Assembly: GCF_900199455.1 (NCBI RefSeq)
Contig: NZ_FZQR01000006.1
Location: 328,097-392,096 of the forward strand
Direction of reading: 5' to 3'
Length of the DNA: 64,000 nucleotides
Source of the DNA: Mesorhizobium carmichaelinearum
GTDB lineage: Bacteria > Pseudomonadota > Alphaproteobacteria > Rhizobiales > Rhizobiaceae
In this document: positions 55,210 to 63,900 of the stretch, piece by piece
Position numbering within the stretch: the stretch's first letter is position 1
Layout of the letters: each line of letters opens with the position of its first letter
Notes under the pieces: model-generated
What the model was told of the DNA's origin: nothing
Seen by the model: the letters and a program-made list of their open reading frames with translations, nothing else
Databases searched by the model: none
Translations under genes and position numbers: made by a program

Positions 55210-55677
55210 CTAGACTGGTGCCTCTGGCATCAGCGTCTTTGCGAGCAGGACATTGGCGTGGCCGCGCGGAAAGTCCTCGAGTTGCACCAGCCGCTGAAAT
55301 CCATGCTTTTCATAGAAGTCCGGCGCCTGGAAGGTGAAGGACGCGAGATGGATGACATGGCACCCGCGCAGCCGAGCCTCCCGTTCTGCGGCTGCAAGGA
55401 GGCGCGAGCCGAGGCCTTTGCCGCGCTCGCTGTCGGCGATCCATAGCGTCTTGATTTCGCACACGCCCGCCCAACTGTGCCCGTGGAGACCGGCATAGAT
55501 CGTCCCGTCGTCCCTCTTCAGGAATATCGACAGATAGCGGCCGTCATCGATGCCGGTCGCGGCGACGTTGAATCCGTAGAGCTGATCCTCGAGCGCGACG
55601 ATATCGTCCGGCGTGGGTTCACTGAGGACAACAAGAGGCGTCGCCCCATTCGCGCTCGCATCGTCGGGCCTGATCAT
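55210..55677 (-). CDS. GNAT-family N-acetyltransferase
   Basis: A 155-residue acetyltransferase. Acetyl-CoA binding motif A is IADSERGKGLGSRLLAAAEREARLRGC; FQAPDFYEKHGFQ is the motif B helix. Substrate unknown. Its ATG is one base after the TGA of the PLP-enzyme gene upstream (TGAgATG), so it is the last gene of that transcription unit and is convergent with the dpp-type operon. Confidence 0.87.
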   Translation of the reverse strand: MIRPDDASANGATPLVVLSEPTPDDIVALEDQLYGFNVAATGIDDGRYLSIFLKRDDGTIYAGLHGHSWAGVCEIKTLWIADSERGKGLGSRLLAAAEREARLRGCHVIHLASFTFQAPDFYEKHGFQRLVQLEDFPRGHANVLLAKTLMPEAPV

Positions 55678-55678
55678 C

Positions 55679-56944
55679 TCACGACAACTTCGCGATAATC
55701 GCGCGCAGCGCCTCGCCGAAGCGATGCACTTCCCCGACCGTGTTGTAATGCACCAGCGAGGCGCGGATGGCGCCGCTGTCCATCGACAGATTGAGGCGCT
55801 TCATCAGCCGCGGCGCGTACATGTGGCCGTCGCGGATGCCGATCTGCATCTCGGCCATTTCCTCGACGATGCGCTGGGGCGAGAGCTTGCCGATGTTGAA
55901 GCAGAAGGTCGGCACGCGTTCGTTGATGCGGGCCTCGTCGGCAACGCCATAGATGGTCGCCCCGCAACCCTTCAGCACGCCAAGCATCTCGCGTGCCAGA
56001 ACCAGTTCATAGTCGCGGATGGCGCCCATGCCGGCGACGATGTTTTCGCGCCGCGAGCGGTTGTTGGAGGGTGCAAGATTGCGACCGACCAGTTCCAGAT
56101 ACTGCACGGCGGCATCCATGCCCGAGACATTCTCGTAGATGAAGGTACCGGCTTCGACCTTGTAGGGTGGCTCGTCGGGGATGAAATCCTCGCGAAAGGT
56201 CGGCAGCCGCTTCAGCGTGTCGAAGCGCCCCCAGAGAAAACCCATATGCGGCGAGAAATTCTTGTAGCCGGAGCAGACGAGGTAGTCGCAGTCCCAGGCC
56301 TGCACATCGATCAGCCCGTGCGGCCCGTAGTGCACGCAGTCGAGGAACACTTCGGCGCCGGCGGCATGCGCAATCTCCGCCACCGAGGCGACATCGACGA
56401 TCGAGCCGATCGAATGCGCCGTCACCGTGCAGGCGACGAGGCGGGTGCGGTCGGAGACCAGTGGCTTGAGATCATCTGCATGCAGATTGCCATCCTCGCG
56501 CATGCGCCACCACTTGAACTTGGCGCCGGCGGATTCCAGCGCCAGCCAGGTCGCGATGTTGGCATCATGGTCCATGTCGGTGATGACGATCTCGTCGCGC
56601 TCCTGCAACATCTGGCCGATGCCGAGGCTGACCAGGCGGATGAACGAGGTGGCGTTCATGCCGAAGCAGATTTCCGCCGGGCTATAGGCGTTGATCAGCA
56701 GGGCCACGCTTGTCCGGGCATCGGCGACCGACTGATCGACAGTGACGCTGCGGCCATAGCGGCCGCCGCGCTGCACATTGTGCGAAACCAGATGGTTGGT
56801 CACCGCATCGAGCACGCTCTGCGGGATCTGCGCACCGGCGGCATTGTCCATGAAGATGAAATCGCCGGCTCGCTGCAGAGCGGGAAACATGGCGCGGATG
56901 GTGGCAACCGGGAAGTCGCCGGCGGCGGTCTGGGGATTGCTCAA
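55679..56944 (-). CDS. Cysteine desulfurase-like PLP enzyme (class V aminotransferase fold)
   Basis: A 421-residue fold-type I PLP enzyme. Lysine K228 in YLVCSGYKNFSPHMGFLWG binds PLP; FLDCVHYGPHG carries the cofactor aspartate and H126 in TDMDHDANIATW is in the position above the ring. C-terminal SGAIRASLVHYNTVGEVHR matches cysteine desulfurases, but no cysteine loop of SufS/IscS type is evident, so it may be a lyase or aminotransferase-like enzyme. TTG start with AGGAG seven bases upstream. First of a unit with the GNAT; downstream of the amino-acid importer genes. Confidence 0.8.
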   Translation of the reverse strand: MSNPQTAAGDFPVATIRAMFPALQRAGDFIFMDNAAGAQIPQSVLDAVTNHLVSHNVQRGGRYGRSVTVDQSVADARTSVALLINAYSPAEICFGMNATSFIRLVSLGIGQMLQERDEIVITDMDHDANIATWLALESAGAKFKWWRMREDGNLHADDLKPLVSDRTRLVACTVTAHSIGSIVDVASVAEIAHAAGAEVFLDCVHYGPHGLIDVQAWDCDYLVCSGYKNFSPHMGFLWGRFDTLKRLPTFREDFIPDEPPYKVEAGTFIYENVSGMDAAVQYLELVGRNLAPSNNRSRRENIVAGMGAIRDYELVLAREMLGVLKGCGATIYGVADEARINERVPTFCFNIGKLSPQRIVEEMAEMQIGIRDGHMYAPRLMKRLNLSMDSGAIRASLVHYNTVGEVHRFGEALRAIIAKLS

Positions 56945-56980
56945 GGGTGGTCTCCTGCGAATGGTTTTTTGCGAGTGGGG

Positions 56981-57655
56981 TCAGCGCGTCTTTTCGGTCT
57001 TGAAGCGGTCTTCAAGCAGGCTGACGAGGCGGACCATCGGCCAGAGGAAGATGAGATAGACCAGCGCCGCGCCGATCAGCGGCGAGGGGTTGGCGTAGAG
57101 CGACTGCGCGTTGGTCGCTTCCTTCAAGAGTTCCGGCAGCGCCACGGTCGAGGCCAGCGAGGTGTCCTTGAACATCGAGACGCAGTTGCTGGTCATCGGC
57201 GGGATGACCACGCGGATCGCCTGCGGCAGCACCACCTTGCGCAAGGTCAAAAGGAACGGCAGGCCAAGCGCCTGCGACGCCTCGAACTGGCCTTTCGGAA
57301 TGCTCTCGATGCCGGAGCGGAACACTTCGGCCGAATAGGCCGACATGATGAAGGCGAACGCCGTCACGGCGGAGGCCCAGGACGACAGGCGGATGCCGAG
57401 GAAGGGCAGCGCATAGTAGATCAGGATCAGCACCACCAGCACCGGCAGGGCGCGGAAAATATCGGTGTAGCCAACCGCCAGCCAGCGCACCGGCTTCGGC
57501 GCATAGAGCCGCAGCAGGCTGATCACCAGGCCGATGGGAATACCGATGCCGATGCTCAAAATGCCGAGCAGCAGCGTGTTCAGGAAGCCGCGCAGCAGCG
57601 CCGGCAGGCTGGACGCAATGACATCGGGATTGAAGAAGGTGTCGATCAGCGACAT
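56981..57655 (-). CDS. Polar amino-acid ABC transporter permease
   Basis: A 224-residue inner-membrane permease of the His/Glu/Gln family with five helices. N-terminus LPALLRGFLNTLLLGILSIGIGIPIGLVISLL; conserved loop MSAYSAEVFRSGIESIPKGQFEASQALGLPFLLTLRKVVLPQAI is the EAA region, with VIPPMTSNCVSMFKDTSLAS. It presumably pairs with the binding protein encoded upstream. The cluster has neither a second permease nor an ATPase gene, so an ATPase must come from elsewhere. Confidence 0.9.
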   Translation of the reverse strand: MSLIDTFFNPDVIASSLPALLRGFLNTLLLGILSIGIGIPIGLVISLLRLYAPKPVRWLAVGYTDIFRALPVLVVLILIYYALPFLGIRLSSWASAVTAFAFIMSAYSAEVFRSGIESIPKGQFEASQALGLPFLLTLRKVVLPQAIRVVIPPMTSNCVSMFKDTSLASTVALPELLKEATNAQSLYANPSPLIGAALVYLIFLWPMVRLVSLLEDRFKTEKTR

Positions 57656-57808
57656 GGGAGCGTTCCCGAACCCCAGAGCAAAGGGGTACTCAAGTTAAAA
57701 ACCAATCGACCTCGCCTGCGGCAAGGCGGTCTGCGCGGCCGCGGCGCTGAGGCAGGAAACGAATCGTGCCGGCCTGGGAAAGCCGGCACGATTTCAGGGC
57801 ATCGCCGC

Positions 57809-58606
57809 TCAGGCCTTCGGCAGCGGCATTTCCTTGACCGTCGAGGAGTCAGCCGGCGCGTCGCTGCCGAACCACTTCTTGTGGATCGCGGCCAGCGTGC
57901 CGTCCTTCTTCATCGCCGTCAGCGCGTCGTTCAGCTTGCCGAGCAGCGGATGGTCCTTGGTCATCATCAGGCCGTACTGTTCGCCGGTCTTGATGCGCTG
58001 CTTGACCTTCAAATCCTTCATCTTGGTGAAGGAATATTCCATGCCGGGAATGTCGCTGACGGCGGCGTCGACGCGGCCGGCGCTGAGGTCGAGCAAAAGG
58101 TTCTGCTGGGTGTCATAGCCCTTCACGTCGCTGAAGCCGTCGGCTTCCTGATGCGCCTTGACCCAGGTTTCGCCGGTCGAGCCGGAGAGCACGCCGACGA
58201 TCTTGCCCTTGAGATCGGCCTCGGTGTTGACAGCGCTGTCGGTCTTGGTCGCGATGCCCATGTCGGAATCATAATAGGGCTGCGTGAAGGACTGCGACTT
58301 CAGCCGCTCCGCCGTGATGGTGATCGAGGAGATGGCGACGTCGATGCGTTTCGACGTGGTGGCCGCAAACAGCGCCTGGAAGCCGAGATCGGCGATGTCG
58401 GTGGTCATGCCGATGCGCTTGGCCGCTTCGTTGACGATGTCGACTTCAAAGCCCTCGAAGGTGCCGCTCTCGTTCTTGTATTCGAAAGGCGGATTGGTCG
58501 GGTAGGCGCCGACATTGAGCACATCGGCCGCATAGGCGGTCGCAGGGCCGGCGGCGATGCCGATGGCGGCGGCGAAAAGGATGATATTGCGACGGTTGAG
58601 CTTCAT
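57809..58606 (-). CDS. Amino-acid ABC transporter substrate-binding protein
   Basis: A 265-residue periplasmic binding protein, family 3. Signal peptide NRRNIILFAAAIGIAAGPATAYA-AD. Mature LNVGAYPTNPPFEYKNESGTFEGFEVDIVNEAAKRIG is the classic start; FDAVI-like SSITITAERLKSQSFTQPYYDSDMGI and GKIVGVLSGSTGETW follow. It likely binds an amino acid or related compound used by the neighbouring PLP enzymes. Upstream of the permease gene by 153 bases. Confidence 0.92.
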   Translation of the reverse strand: MKLNRRNIILFAAAIGIAAGPATAYAADVLNVGAYPTNPPFEYKNESGTFEGFEVDIVNEAAKRIGMTTDIADLGFQALFAATTSKRIDVAISSITITAERLKSQSFTQPYYDSDMGIATKTDSAVNTEADLKGKIVGVLSGSTGETWVKAHQEADGFSDVKGYDTQQNLLLDLSAGRVDAAVSDIPGMEYSFTKMKDLKVKQRIKTGEQYGLMMTKDHPLLGKLNDALTAMKKDGTLAAIHKKWFGSDAPADSSTVKEMPLPKA

Positions 58607-58696
58607 TGGTGGTCCCTCTGGGGTGTCCCCTCTGGTTGTTGATCGGGCGGGGCTCGCCCCGCACGGTTTCTTGCCGCCCCACCTCCCAGCGGGGCG

Positions 58697-59896
58697 TCAA
58701 TTCATGGCTGCGACCATGCGCTCGAGCGCGGTCGCTATCTGGTCGCGGTCTCGGCAGACACACATCCGCAGGAAGGCCGTTGCCGAACTTCCGAAGAGAT
58801 GGCCGGGCGCCAGCCCGACGCGTGCCGTCTCCAGAATCCTGGTACAGGCCTGGCGGGCGTCGCTTTCACCTTCCATGGCAAAGAAGGCATACATGCCGCC
58901 ACGAGGTTTCGTCGGCAGGATGATATCAGGAATCTGTGCCAGCCTGTCATAGGCGAGATCGAGGCCGGTCCTGATGCGCTGCCGGATTTCTTCGACCAGC
59001 GGCTCGCCCTGGCGAATGGCCGCGACCGCGCCGGCCTGGATCGGGGCAGCGGTGCCGCTGTTGACGTATTGGGTCATGGCGCCGAGCTGGTCGGCCACTC
59101 CAGACGGATGCGTCAGCCAGCCGATGCGCCAGCCGGTCATCGCCCAGGCCTTGGAGAAGCTGTTGACCGACAGCACCCGGTCGCCGTCCTCGGCGATTTG
59201 CAGGATCGAGGGCGCGACATCGCCATCGAAATAGAGGCGGCCATAGACCTCGTCGGAAATGATCCAGATGCCGGTGCGGCGGCTGAAGTCGAGCAGCGCC
59301 TGCATCTCCTCGCTCGACGCGGTCCAGCCGGTCGGGTTGGATGGCGTCGACAGGAAGATGGCGCGGGTGCGCGCATCGCAGGTGGCGAACAGCCGGTCGA
59401 GGTCGAGGCGCCAGTCACCTCTGAAGTCGAGCGAAAACGGCCGCGGCTCGCCACCGATCAGATGGATGGCGTTGTGGATGTTGGGCCATTGCGGCGCGAC
59501 ATAGACGACATTGGTGCCGGTATCGACCAGCAGCTCAAGGGCCAGATACAGCGCCTGCATGCCACCCGGCGTAACCGTGGTGCGTGTGATCGGGATCGGC
59601 CGGCCATGGATGCGCGTCTGGTATTCCGACAGCGCCTCGTTCAGCGGGCCGTGGCCGCGCATGTTGGGAACATAGAAGGTCAGCCCTTCATCGAAAGCGG
59701 CCTTTGCCGCGTCGCGGATGAAGGCGGGCGTGACCATGTCGCCTTCGCCGTACCAGAGCGCGATCACATCGCCCAATTCACGTGCACGAACGGCGAGGTT
59801 GGCGATGTTTTCGGTGTGCAGATCGCGGATCTGGGCGCGCACGCCGTCGAACGCATAGCGCGCGCTGGACGATGACTGGGGCAGTATGAACGACAA
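58697..59896 (-). CDS. Class I/II pyridoxal-phosphate aminotransferase
   Basis: A 399-residue fold-type I aminotransferase. PLP lysine is in VLSVNSFSKAWAMTGWRIGW; ligand asparagine in STPSNPTGW, aspartate-tyrosine in WIISDEVYGRLYF, and TPGGMQALYLALELL is the glycine-rich phosphate site. TTG 59896 is favoured as the start because GGGAGGGG lies eight bases upstream; a GTG at 59926 is possible. Predicted substrate is an amino acid brought in by the importer next door. A palindrome at 60015-60028 precedes it. Confidence 0.88.
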   Translation of the reverse strand: MSFILPQSSSSARYAFDGVRAQIRDLHTENIANLAVRARELGDVIALWYGEGDMVTPAFIRDAAKAAFDEGLTFYVPNMRGHGPLNEALSEYQTRIHGRPIPITRTTVTPGGMQALYLALELLVDTGTNVVYVAPQWPNIHNAIHLIGGEPRPFSLDFRGDWRLDLDRLFATCDARTRAIFLSTPSNPTGWTASSEEMQALLDFSRRTGIWIISDEVYGRLYFDGDVAPSILQIAEDGDRVLSVNSFSKAWAMTGWRIGWLTHPSGVADQLGAMTQYVNSGTAAPIQAGAVAAIRQGEPLVEEIRQRIRTGLDLAYDRLAQIPDIILPTKPRGGMYAFFAMEGESDARQACTRILETARVGLAPGHLFGSSATAFLRMCVCRDRDQIATALERMVAAMN

Positions 59897-60014
59897 GGAC
59901 TGAACCCCTCCCACCCGGAGCACCACGATGGACTGCCCGAAAAGCCCCCTCCGGCACGGCAGTCACTATCGACTTCGGATGCTATCCAAAGTGCCGCGCT
60001 TTTCAAGGCAAAAG

Positions 60015-60028
60015 TTTTAAGCTTAAAA
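60015..60028. promoter_or_regulatory. 14-bp perfect palindrome before the aminotransferase gene
   Basis: TTTTAAGCTTAAAA lies 119 bases upstream of the aminotransferase start and just past the aldolase stop. A similar dyad with the same TTTGGCG on its right side occurs at 60897-60914, which suggests one regulator binds both. Confidence 0.5.
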
Positions 60029-60075
60029 AGTTTGGCGCGGCTGTTGCTCCGCCGATACGCCTTTTTTGCCTGATC

Positions 60076-60837
60076 TCATGCCAGTTCGTCGCGCGCCGCG
60101 GCGCAGTTGGCCGCGGCACCGGCGCCAAGAAACATCGTGTCGCTGGCCAGCACGAAGAAACTCGCGCCGATGGCTGCCCAGCGGCTGACAGTCTGTGGGC
60201 TGGCGCAAAATATGCCGGCAGTTTTTCCATGTGCGATCGTCGCGCCGATGATCGTCCGGATCGCCGCATTGAGCTTGTCGGCGCCTTGCGGTCCGATCGC
60301 ATCGATCGACACCGAAAGGTCGCCGGGGCCGACGAAGATCACGTCGACGCCGTCGACCGCCGCGATCGCGTCGATGTTGGCGAGCCCCTCGGAGGTTTCG
60401 ACCTGGACGGCGACGACGGTTCTGTCATTGGCGCCGGCCAGATATTCGGGAATGCGATAGCCGTAGCCGGCGGCTCGGCCGGGTCCGACGCCGCGCTCGC
60501 CGAGCGGCGGATAGCGCGAGGCTTTGACGGCCATCGCCGCCAGTGCGGCGGTCGAAACGCGTGGCACCAGCACGCCTTGCGCGCCGCTGTCCAGCGCCGC
60601 CTGGATGGCTTCCGCCGCATGGCCGGGAACGCGCACCATCGCCGGCACGCGGTGGACGTCGGCCGCGCGCACCATGCTTTCGATCATATCGCGCGAGATC
60701 TGCGCATGCTCCCAGTCGATGCAGAGGAAATCGAGGCCGGCCAGCGCCATCACTTCGACCGCGACGGGATGGGGAATGGCGGCAAAGGAGCCGACGAGGT
60801 TGGCCTTGCCGATGCATTTCTGGCGAAATTCGCTCAT
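60076..60837 (-). CDS. HpcH/HpaI-family aldolase
   Basis: A metal-dependent class II aldolase/citrate lyase family protein, 253 residues from ATG 60837 (AGGGAA upstream). CIDWEHAQISRDMIESMVRAA and MVRVPGHAAEAIQAALDSGAQGVLVPRVS fit the barrel; the metal-site glutamate is in VAVQVETSEGLANIDAI and an aspartate in VIFVGPGDLSVS. Members cleave 2-keto-4-hydroxy acids to pyruvate or glyoxylate and an aldehyde. It is divergent from the flavin monooxygenase gene and shares a palindromic operator with it. Confidence 0.87.
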   Translation of the reverse strand: MSEFRQKCIGKANLVGSFAAIPHPVAVEVMALAGLDFLCIDWEHAQISRDMIESMVRAADVHRVPAMVRVPGHAAEAIQAALDSGAQGVLVPRVSTAALAAMAVKASRYPPLGERGVGPGRAAGYGYRIPEYLAGANDRTVVAVQVETSEGLANIDAIAAVDGVDVIFVGPGDLSVSIDAIGPQGADKLNAAIRTIIGATIAHGKTAGIFCASPQTVSRWAAIGASFFVLASDTMFLGAGAAANCAAARDELA

Positions 60838-60896
60838 GCCGATTCCCTGTTTCGTCTGGCCCAAATTCATATCCGCAATCGGTGGCAAGGCGAAGC

Positions 60897-60914
60897 TATT
60901 TCAGGCTTGAAATA
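60897..60914. promoter_or_regulatory. Palindrome in the divergent aldolase/monooxygenase promoter
   Basis: TATTTCA-GGCT-TGAAATA: the outer seven bases pair perfectly and the centre does not. It is 46 bases before the monooxygenase start and 60 before the aldolase start, right for a regulator acting on both genes. TTTTGGCG follows, as at the palindrome near 60015. Confidence 0.55.
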
Positions 60915-60959
60915 TTTTGGCGGAGCCGTAGCGTGCGATCTTCGCCGGGAGGTCGCGAC

Positions 60960-62051
60960 ATGAACAAACCACATCCCTTGCACGGCCCCAACAAACTGAA
61001 GCTCGGCGTATTTTCGACCAACGCCGATGGCGGTCTTGCGATCACCGATGTCCCGGAGCGCTGGACGGCAAGCTGGCAGGACAATCTGACGGCGGCGCAA
61101 ATTGCCGACCGCGCCGGCCTGGAGTTCATGCTGCCGATTGCGCGCTGGCGCGGCTTTGGCGGCCGCAACAAGGTGCGCGAATGGTCGTTCGAGACCTTCA
61201 CCTGGGCGGCGGCGCTAGCGGTTGCCACCGAACAGATCGGCCTGTTCATGACCGTGCATGTGCCACTGGTACATCCGCTCTATGCCGCCAAGGCGCTGGC
61301 AACGGTCGACCACATCAGCCAGGGCCGCGCCGGCCTCAACATCGTCTGTGGCTGGAACCCGAAGGAATTCGGCATGTTCGGCACGCCACTGGTCGAGAAG
61401 GGCTATGACCAGGCGGCCGAATGGATCGAAATCCTCGAGAAGCTTTATGCGTCGGCCGATCCACTCGACTATGAAGGCACCTATTATCGCCTCAAGGAAG
61501 CCGTCAGCCGGCCGGCCAGCCTGCAGGTTCCGCGTCCGGTGACCATGAACGCCGCTTTCGGTGGCCCGGGCCGCGATTTCGCCGCCGCCCGGTGCGATTA
61601 TCTGTTCACGACCTTTTCCGAGATGAGCGATGCCGGCAAGCATGTCGCCGATATTAGCGAGCGGGCCGACAAGGTCGGCCGGGACGTCGGCGTCTACACT
61701 GTGGCGCATGTCGTCTGCCGTCCGACGATGGAAGAGGCGCAGGCCTATTACACGCGTTACGCGGTCGATCTGGCCGACCACGAGGCGGTCGACGCCCACA
61801 TGGCCGGCAAGAAGGAATTCTCGCAGTCGCACGACCCGCATGCCTATGACCGCTACCGCCAGCGTTTCGCCGGCGGTGCCGGCACCTATCCGCTGATCGG
61901 AACCCCGGAAACGATCGCCGCCGACATGGCCGCCATTGCCGGGCACGGCTATCAGGGCATTGCGCTCTCCTTCGTCAACTACACGCAGGAGCTTCCCTAT
62001 TTCTGCGACAACGTGCTGCCGATTTTGCAGAAGGCTGGGCTTCGCGGATAG
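60960..62051 (+). CDS. LLM-class flavin-dependent monooxygenase (RutA-like)
   Basis: Luciferase-like FMNH2-dependent monooxygenase, 363 residues from ATG 60960. Early KLGVFSTNADGGLAITDVPER, then IARWRGFGGRNKVREWSFETF resemble RutA (pyrimidine ring-opening) and related amide-cleaving enzymes; GRAGLNIVCGWNPKEFGMFG and NAAFGGPGRDFAAARCDY follow the family. Partner flavin reductase is not seen here. The convergent RidA-family gene and divergent aldolase suggest breakdown of a nitrogen-containing ring or amide. Substrate is unknown. Confidence 0.87.
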   Translation: MNKPHPLHGPNKLKLGVFSTNADGGLAITDVPERWTASWQDNLTAAQIADRAGLEFMLPIARWRGFGGRNKVREWSFETFTWAAALAVATEQIGLFMTVHVPLVHPLYAAKALATVDHISQGRAGLNIVCGWNPKEFGMFGTPLVEKGYDQAAEWIEILEKLYASADPLDYEGTYYRLKEAVSRPASLQVPRPVTMNAAFGGPGRDFAAARCDYLFTTFSEMSDAGKHVADISERADKVGRDVGVYTVAHVVCRPTMEEAQAYYTRYAVDLADHEAVDAHMAGKKEFSQSHDPHAYDRYRQRFAGGAGTYPLIGTPETIAADMAAIAGHGYQGIALSFVNYTQELPYFCDNVLPILQKAGLRG

Positions 62052-62061
62052 CCTAAGCTCT

Positions 62062-62457
62062 CTATTCCGGGATAACGGCGGTCGCCTGGATCTCCACCTT
62101 GGCGCGGTCCTCGACCAGGGCCACCACCTGCATGGCCGCCATCGCCGGAAAATGCCGGCCGATCACCTCGCGATAGGCTTCGCCGATGCCCCTGAGATTG
62201 GCGAGATATTCGGCCTTGTCGGTGAAATACCAGGTCATCGAGGTGATGTGCCGCGGCTCCGCGCCGGCCTCGGCCAGAACCGCGGCGATGTTCTGGAGCG
62301 TCTGCCGCACCTGGCCGACAAAATCGTCGGTTTCGAACTGGCACTGCCCGTTCCAGCCGACCTGTCCGCCGACAAAGATGAGCCGCCCCCGTGCCGCGAC
62401 GCCATTGGCGTAGCCGACCGGTTTGGCCCAGCCTTCCGGCTGCAAAATCTCGTGCAT
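62062..62457 (-). CDS. RidA/YjgF-family protein
   Basis: A 131-residue trimeric RidA-type protein that hydrolyses reactive enamines/imines or, in RutC, an aminoacrylate. VGYANGVAARGRLIFVGGQVGWNG, QVRQTLQNIAAVLAEAGAEPRHITSMTWYF and MAAMQVVALVEDRAKVEIQATAV are conserved. The arginine that binds the substrate carboxylate in enamine deaminases is not at the usual place near the C-terminus (VEDRAKVEIQATAVIPE), so the sub-family is unclear. GGGAGG precedes ATG 62457. The stop faces that of the monooxygenase gene at 10 bases. Confidence 0.88.
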   Translation of the reverse strand: MHEILQPEGWAKPVGYANGVAARGRLIFVGGQVGWNGQCQFETDDFVGQVRQTLQNIAAVLAEAGAEPRHITSMTWYFTDKAEYLANLRGIGEAYREVIGRHFPAMAAMQVVALVEDRAKVEIQATAVIPE

Positions 62458-62521
62458 TTCAAGCCTCCCGGTATTCCTAAAAACCAAGTTTCAAAATCGA
62501 ATGTCCGTCAATGTCCCGCCG

Positions 62522-63670
62522 TCAGCCCGCGCCCATCACTTGCCGCGCGATGACCACTTTCTGCACGTCGGAGGCACCCTCATAGATGCGCAGCGCGCGG
62601 ATCTCGCGATACAGGCTTTCGACGATGTGGCCTTTGCGCACGCCATCGCCACCATGCAGTTGCACCGCTCTGTCGATCACCTCTTGTGCCTTGTCGGTGG
62701 CAAACAGCTTGGCCATCGCCGCTTCGCGCGTCACCCGCGCCGCGCCCATGTCCTTGGTCCAGGCGGCGCGGTAGACGAGAAGTGCTGTCGCATCGACGTC
62801 GAGCGCCATGTCGGCGATGTGGCCCTGCACCATCTGCAATTCCGCCATCGGTGCGCCGAACAGTTTGCGTTCGGCCACTCTGCTGATGCTTTCGTCCAGC
62901 GCCCGGCGGGCAAAACCGAGCGCTGCCGCGCCAACGGTCGAGCGGAACACGTCGAGCACCGACATGGCGATACGAAAACCGTCGCCGGGCTTGCCGATCA
63001 GCGCCGAGGCAGGCAGGCGGACTTTGTCGAAGGACAGCCGCGCCAGCGGATGCGGCGCGATCACTTCGAGGCGCTCGGCGATGCCGAGGCCCTTGGCGTC
63101 ACCCGGTACGATAAAGGCCGAAAGCCCCTTGGCACCTGGCGCCTCGCCGGTGCGGGCAAAGACGATGTAGAGATCGGCAATGCCGCCATTGGAGATCCAG
63201 GTCTTTTCGCCCGTGAGAACATAGCTGTCGCCGTCGCGGGTCGCCGTCATCTCGGTGTTGGCGACATCCGAGCCGGAGCGCGGCTCCGACAGGGCGAAGG
63301 CCGAGATCGCCTTGCCGGCCCGGGTCTTTGCCAGCCATTGCTGCTGCTCCGCCGTGCCGAAGAGACTGAGCGCGCCGGTGCCGAGCCCCTGCATGGCGAA
63401 AGCGAAATCGGCGAGCCCGTCGTGACGTGCCAGCGTCTCGCGCGTGATGCACAAGGTGCGGACGTCGAGGGGGCCAGGATTGTCTGTGTCAACAGCTGTC
63501 GGCTTCAACCAGCCGTCGCGGCCGAGTTTTTGCACCAGCTCCCGGCAGGCGACATCAACGTCGTGATGATCGACAGGGAGGTTCTTCGAGCACCATGCTT
63601 CCAGGCTTTCGGCCAGTTCGCGGTGGCGGTCTTCGAAGAACGGCCAGTTGAGGAAGGAACGGTCAGGCAT
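62522..63670 (-). CDS. Acyl-CoA dehydrogenase
   Basis: FAD-dependent acyl-CoA dehydrogenase, 382 residues from ATG 63670. Motifs FALSEPRSGSDVANTEMTA (FAD/substrate), TWISNGGIADLYIVFART, LDVFRSTVGAAALGFARRALDES, QLHGGDGVRKGHIVESLYREIRALRIYEGASDVQKVVIAR. The final block has YEGAS where the catalytic glutamate resides. It introduces a 2,3 double bond in an acyl-CoA and passes electrons to ETF. Together with the enoyl-CoA hydratase gene upstream, it suggests oxidation of an acyl-CoA from the pathway. Confidence 0.92.
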   Translation of the reverse strand: MPDRSFLNWPFFEDRHRELAESLEAWCSKNLPVDHHDVDVACRELVQKLGRDGWLKPTAVDTDNPGPLDVRTLCITRETLARHDGLADFAFAMQGLGTGALSLFGTAEQQQWLAKTRAGKAISAFALSEPRSGSDVANTEMTATRDGDSYVLTGEKTWISNGGIADLYIVFARTGEAPGAKGLSAFIVPGDAKGLGIAERLEVIAPHPLARLSFDKVRLPASALIGKPGDGFRIAMSVLDVFRSTVGAAALGFARRALDESISRVAERKLFGAPMAELQMVQGHIADMALDVDATALLVYRAAWTKDMGAARVTREAAMAKLFATDKAQEVIDRAVQLHGGDGVRKGHIVESLYREIRALRIYEGASDVQKVVIARQVMGAG

Positions 63671-63707
63671 GTTGGCCTCCGCAGTGCATGGAGCACAGCG
63701 CTCTACG

Positions 63708-63867
63708 GCGCCCCCCTCTGTCCTGCCGGACATCTCCCCCACTTGGGGGGAGATTGGCATCTTGGACGCCGGCGCCCATCTTGCAGCGCTGGCGATTGGC
63801 GAAAGCGGCAATGACAGCCGATCTCCCCCCTTGTGGGGGAGATGTCCGGCAGGACAGAGGGGGGCGC
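63708..63867. repeat. 160-bp element with 33-bp perfect inverted terminal arms
   Basis: The left arm starts at 63708 (GCGCCCCCCTCTG...) and ends at 63740. The right arm is 63835-63867 and is its exact reverse complement. Each arm ends inside a smaller CTCCCCC-loop-GGGGGAG hairpin. Between them lie about 95 unrelated bases. The size and inverted arms are like a MITE or mosaic repeat of the type frequent between genes in Mesorhizobium (from memory). It separates the acyl-CoA dehydrogenase and hydratase genes. Confidence 0.8.
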
Positions 63868-63900
63868 TGTCCCGCCGACGTCTCCACGGAAAGCATCATC

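Noticed and set aside
55613..58642. 1009-codon open frame on the plus strand
   Set aside because: It spans three clear minus-strand genes and their gaps, has Arg/His/Asp-rich shadow composition and no motif.
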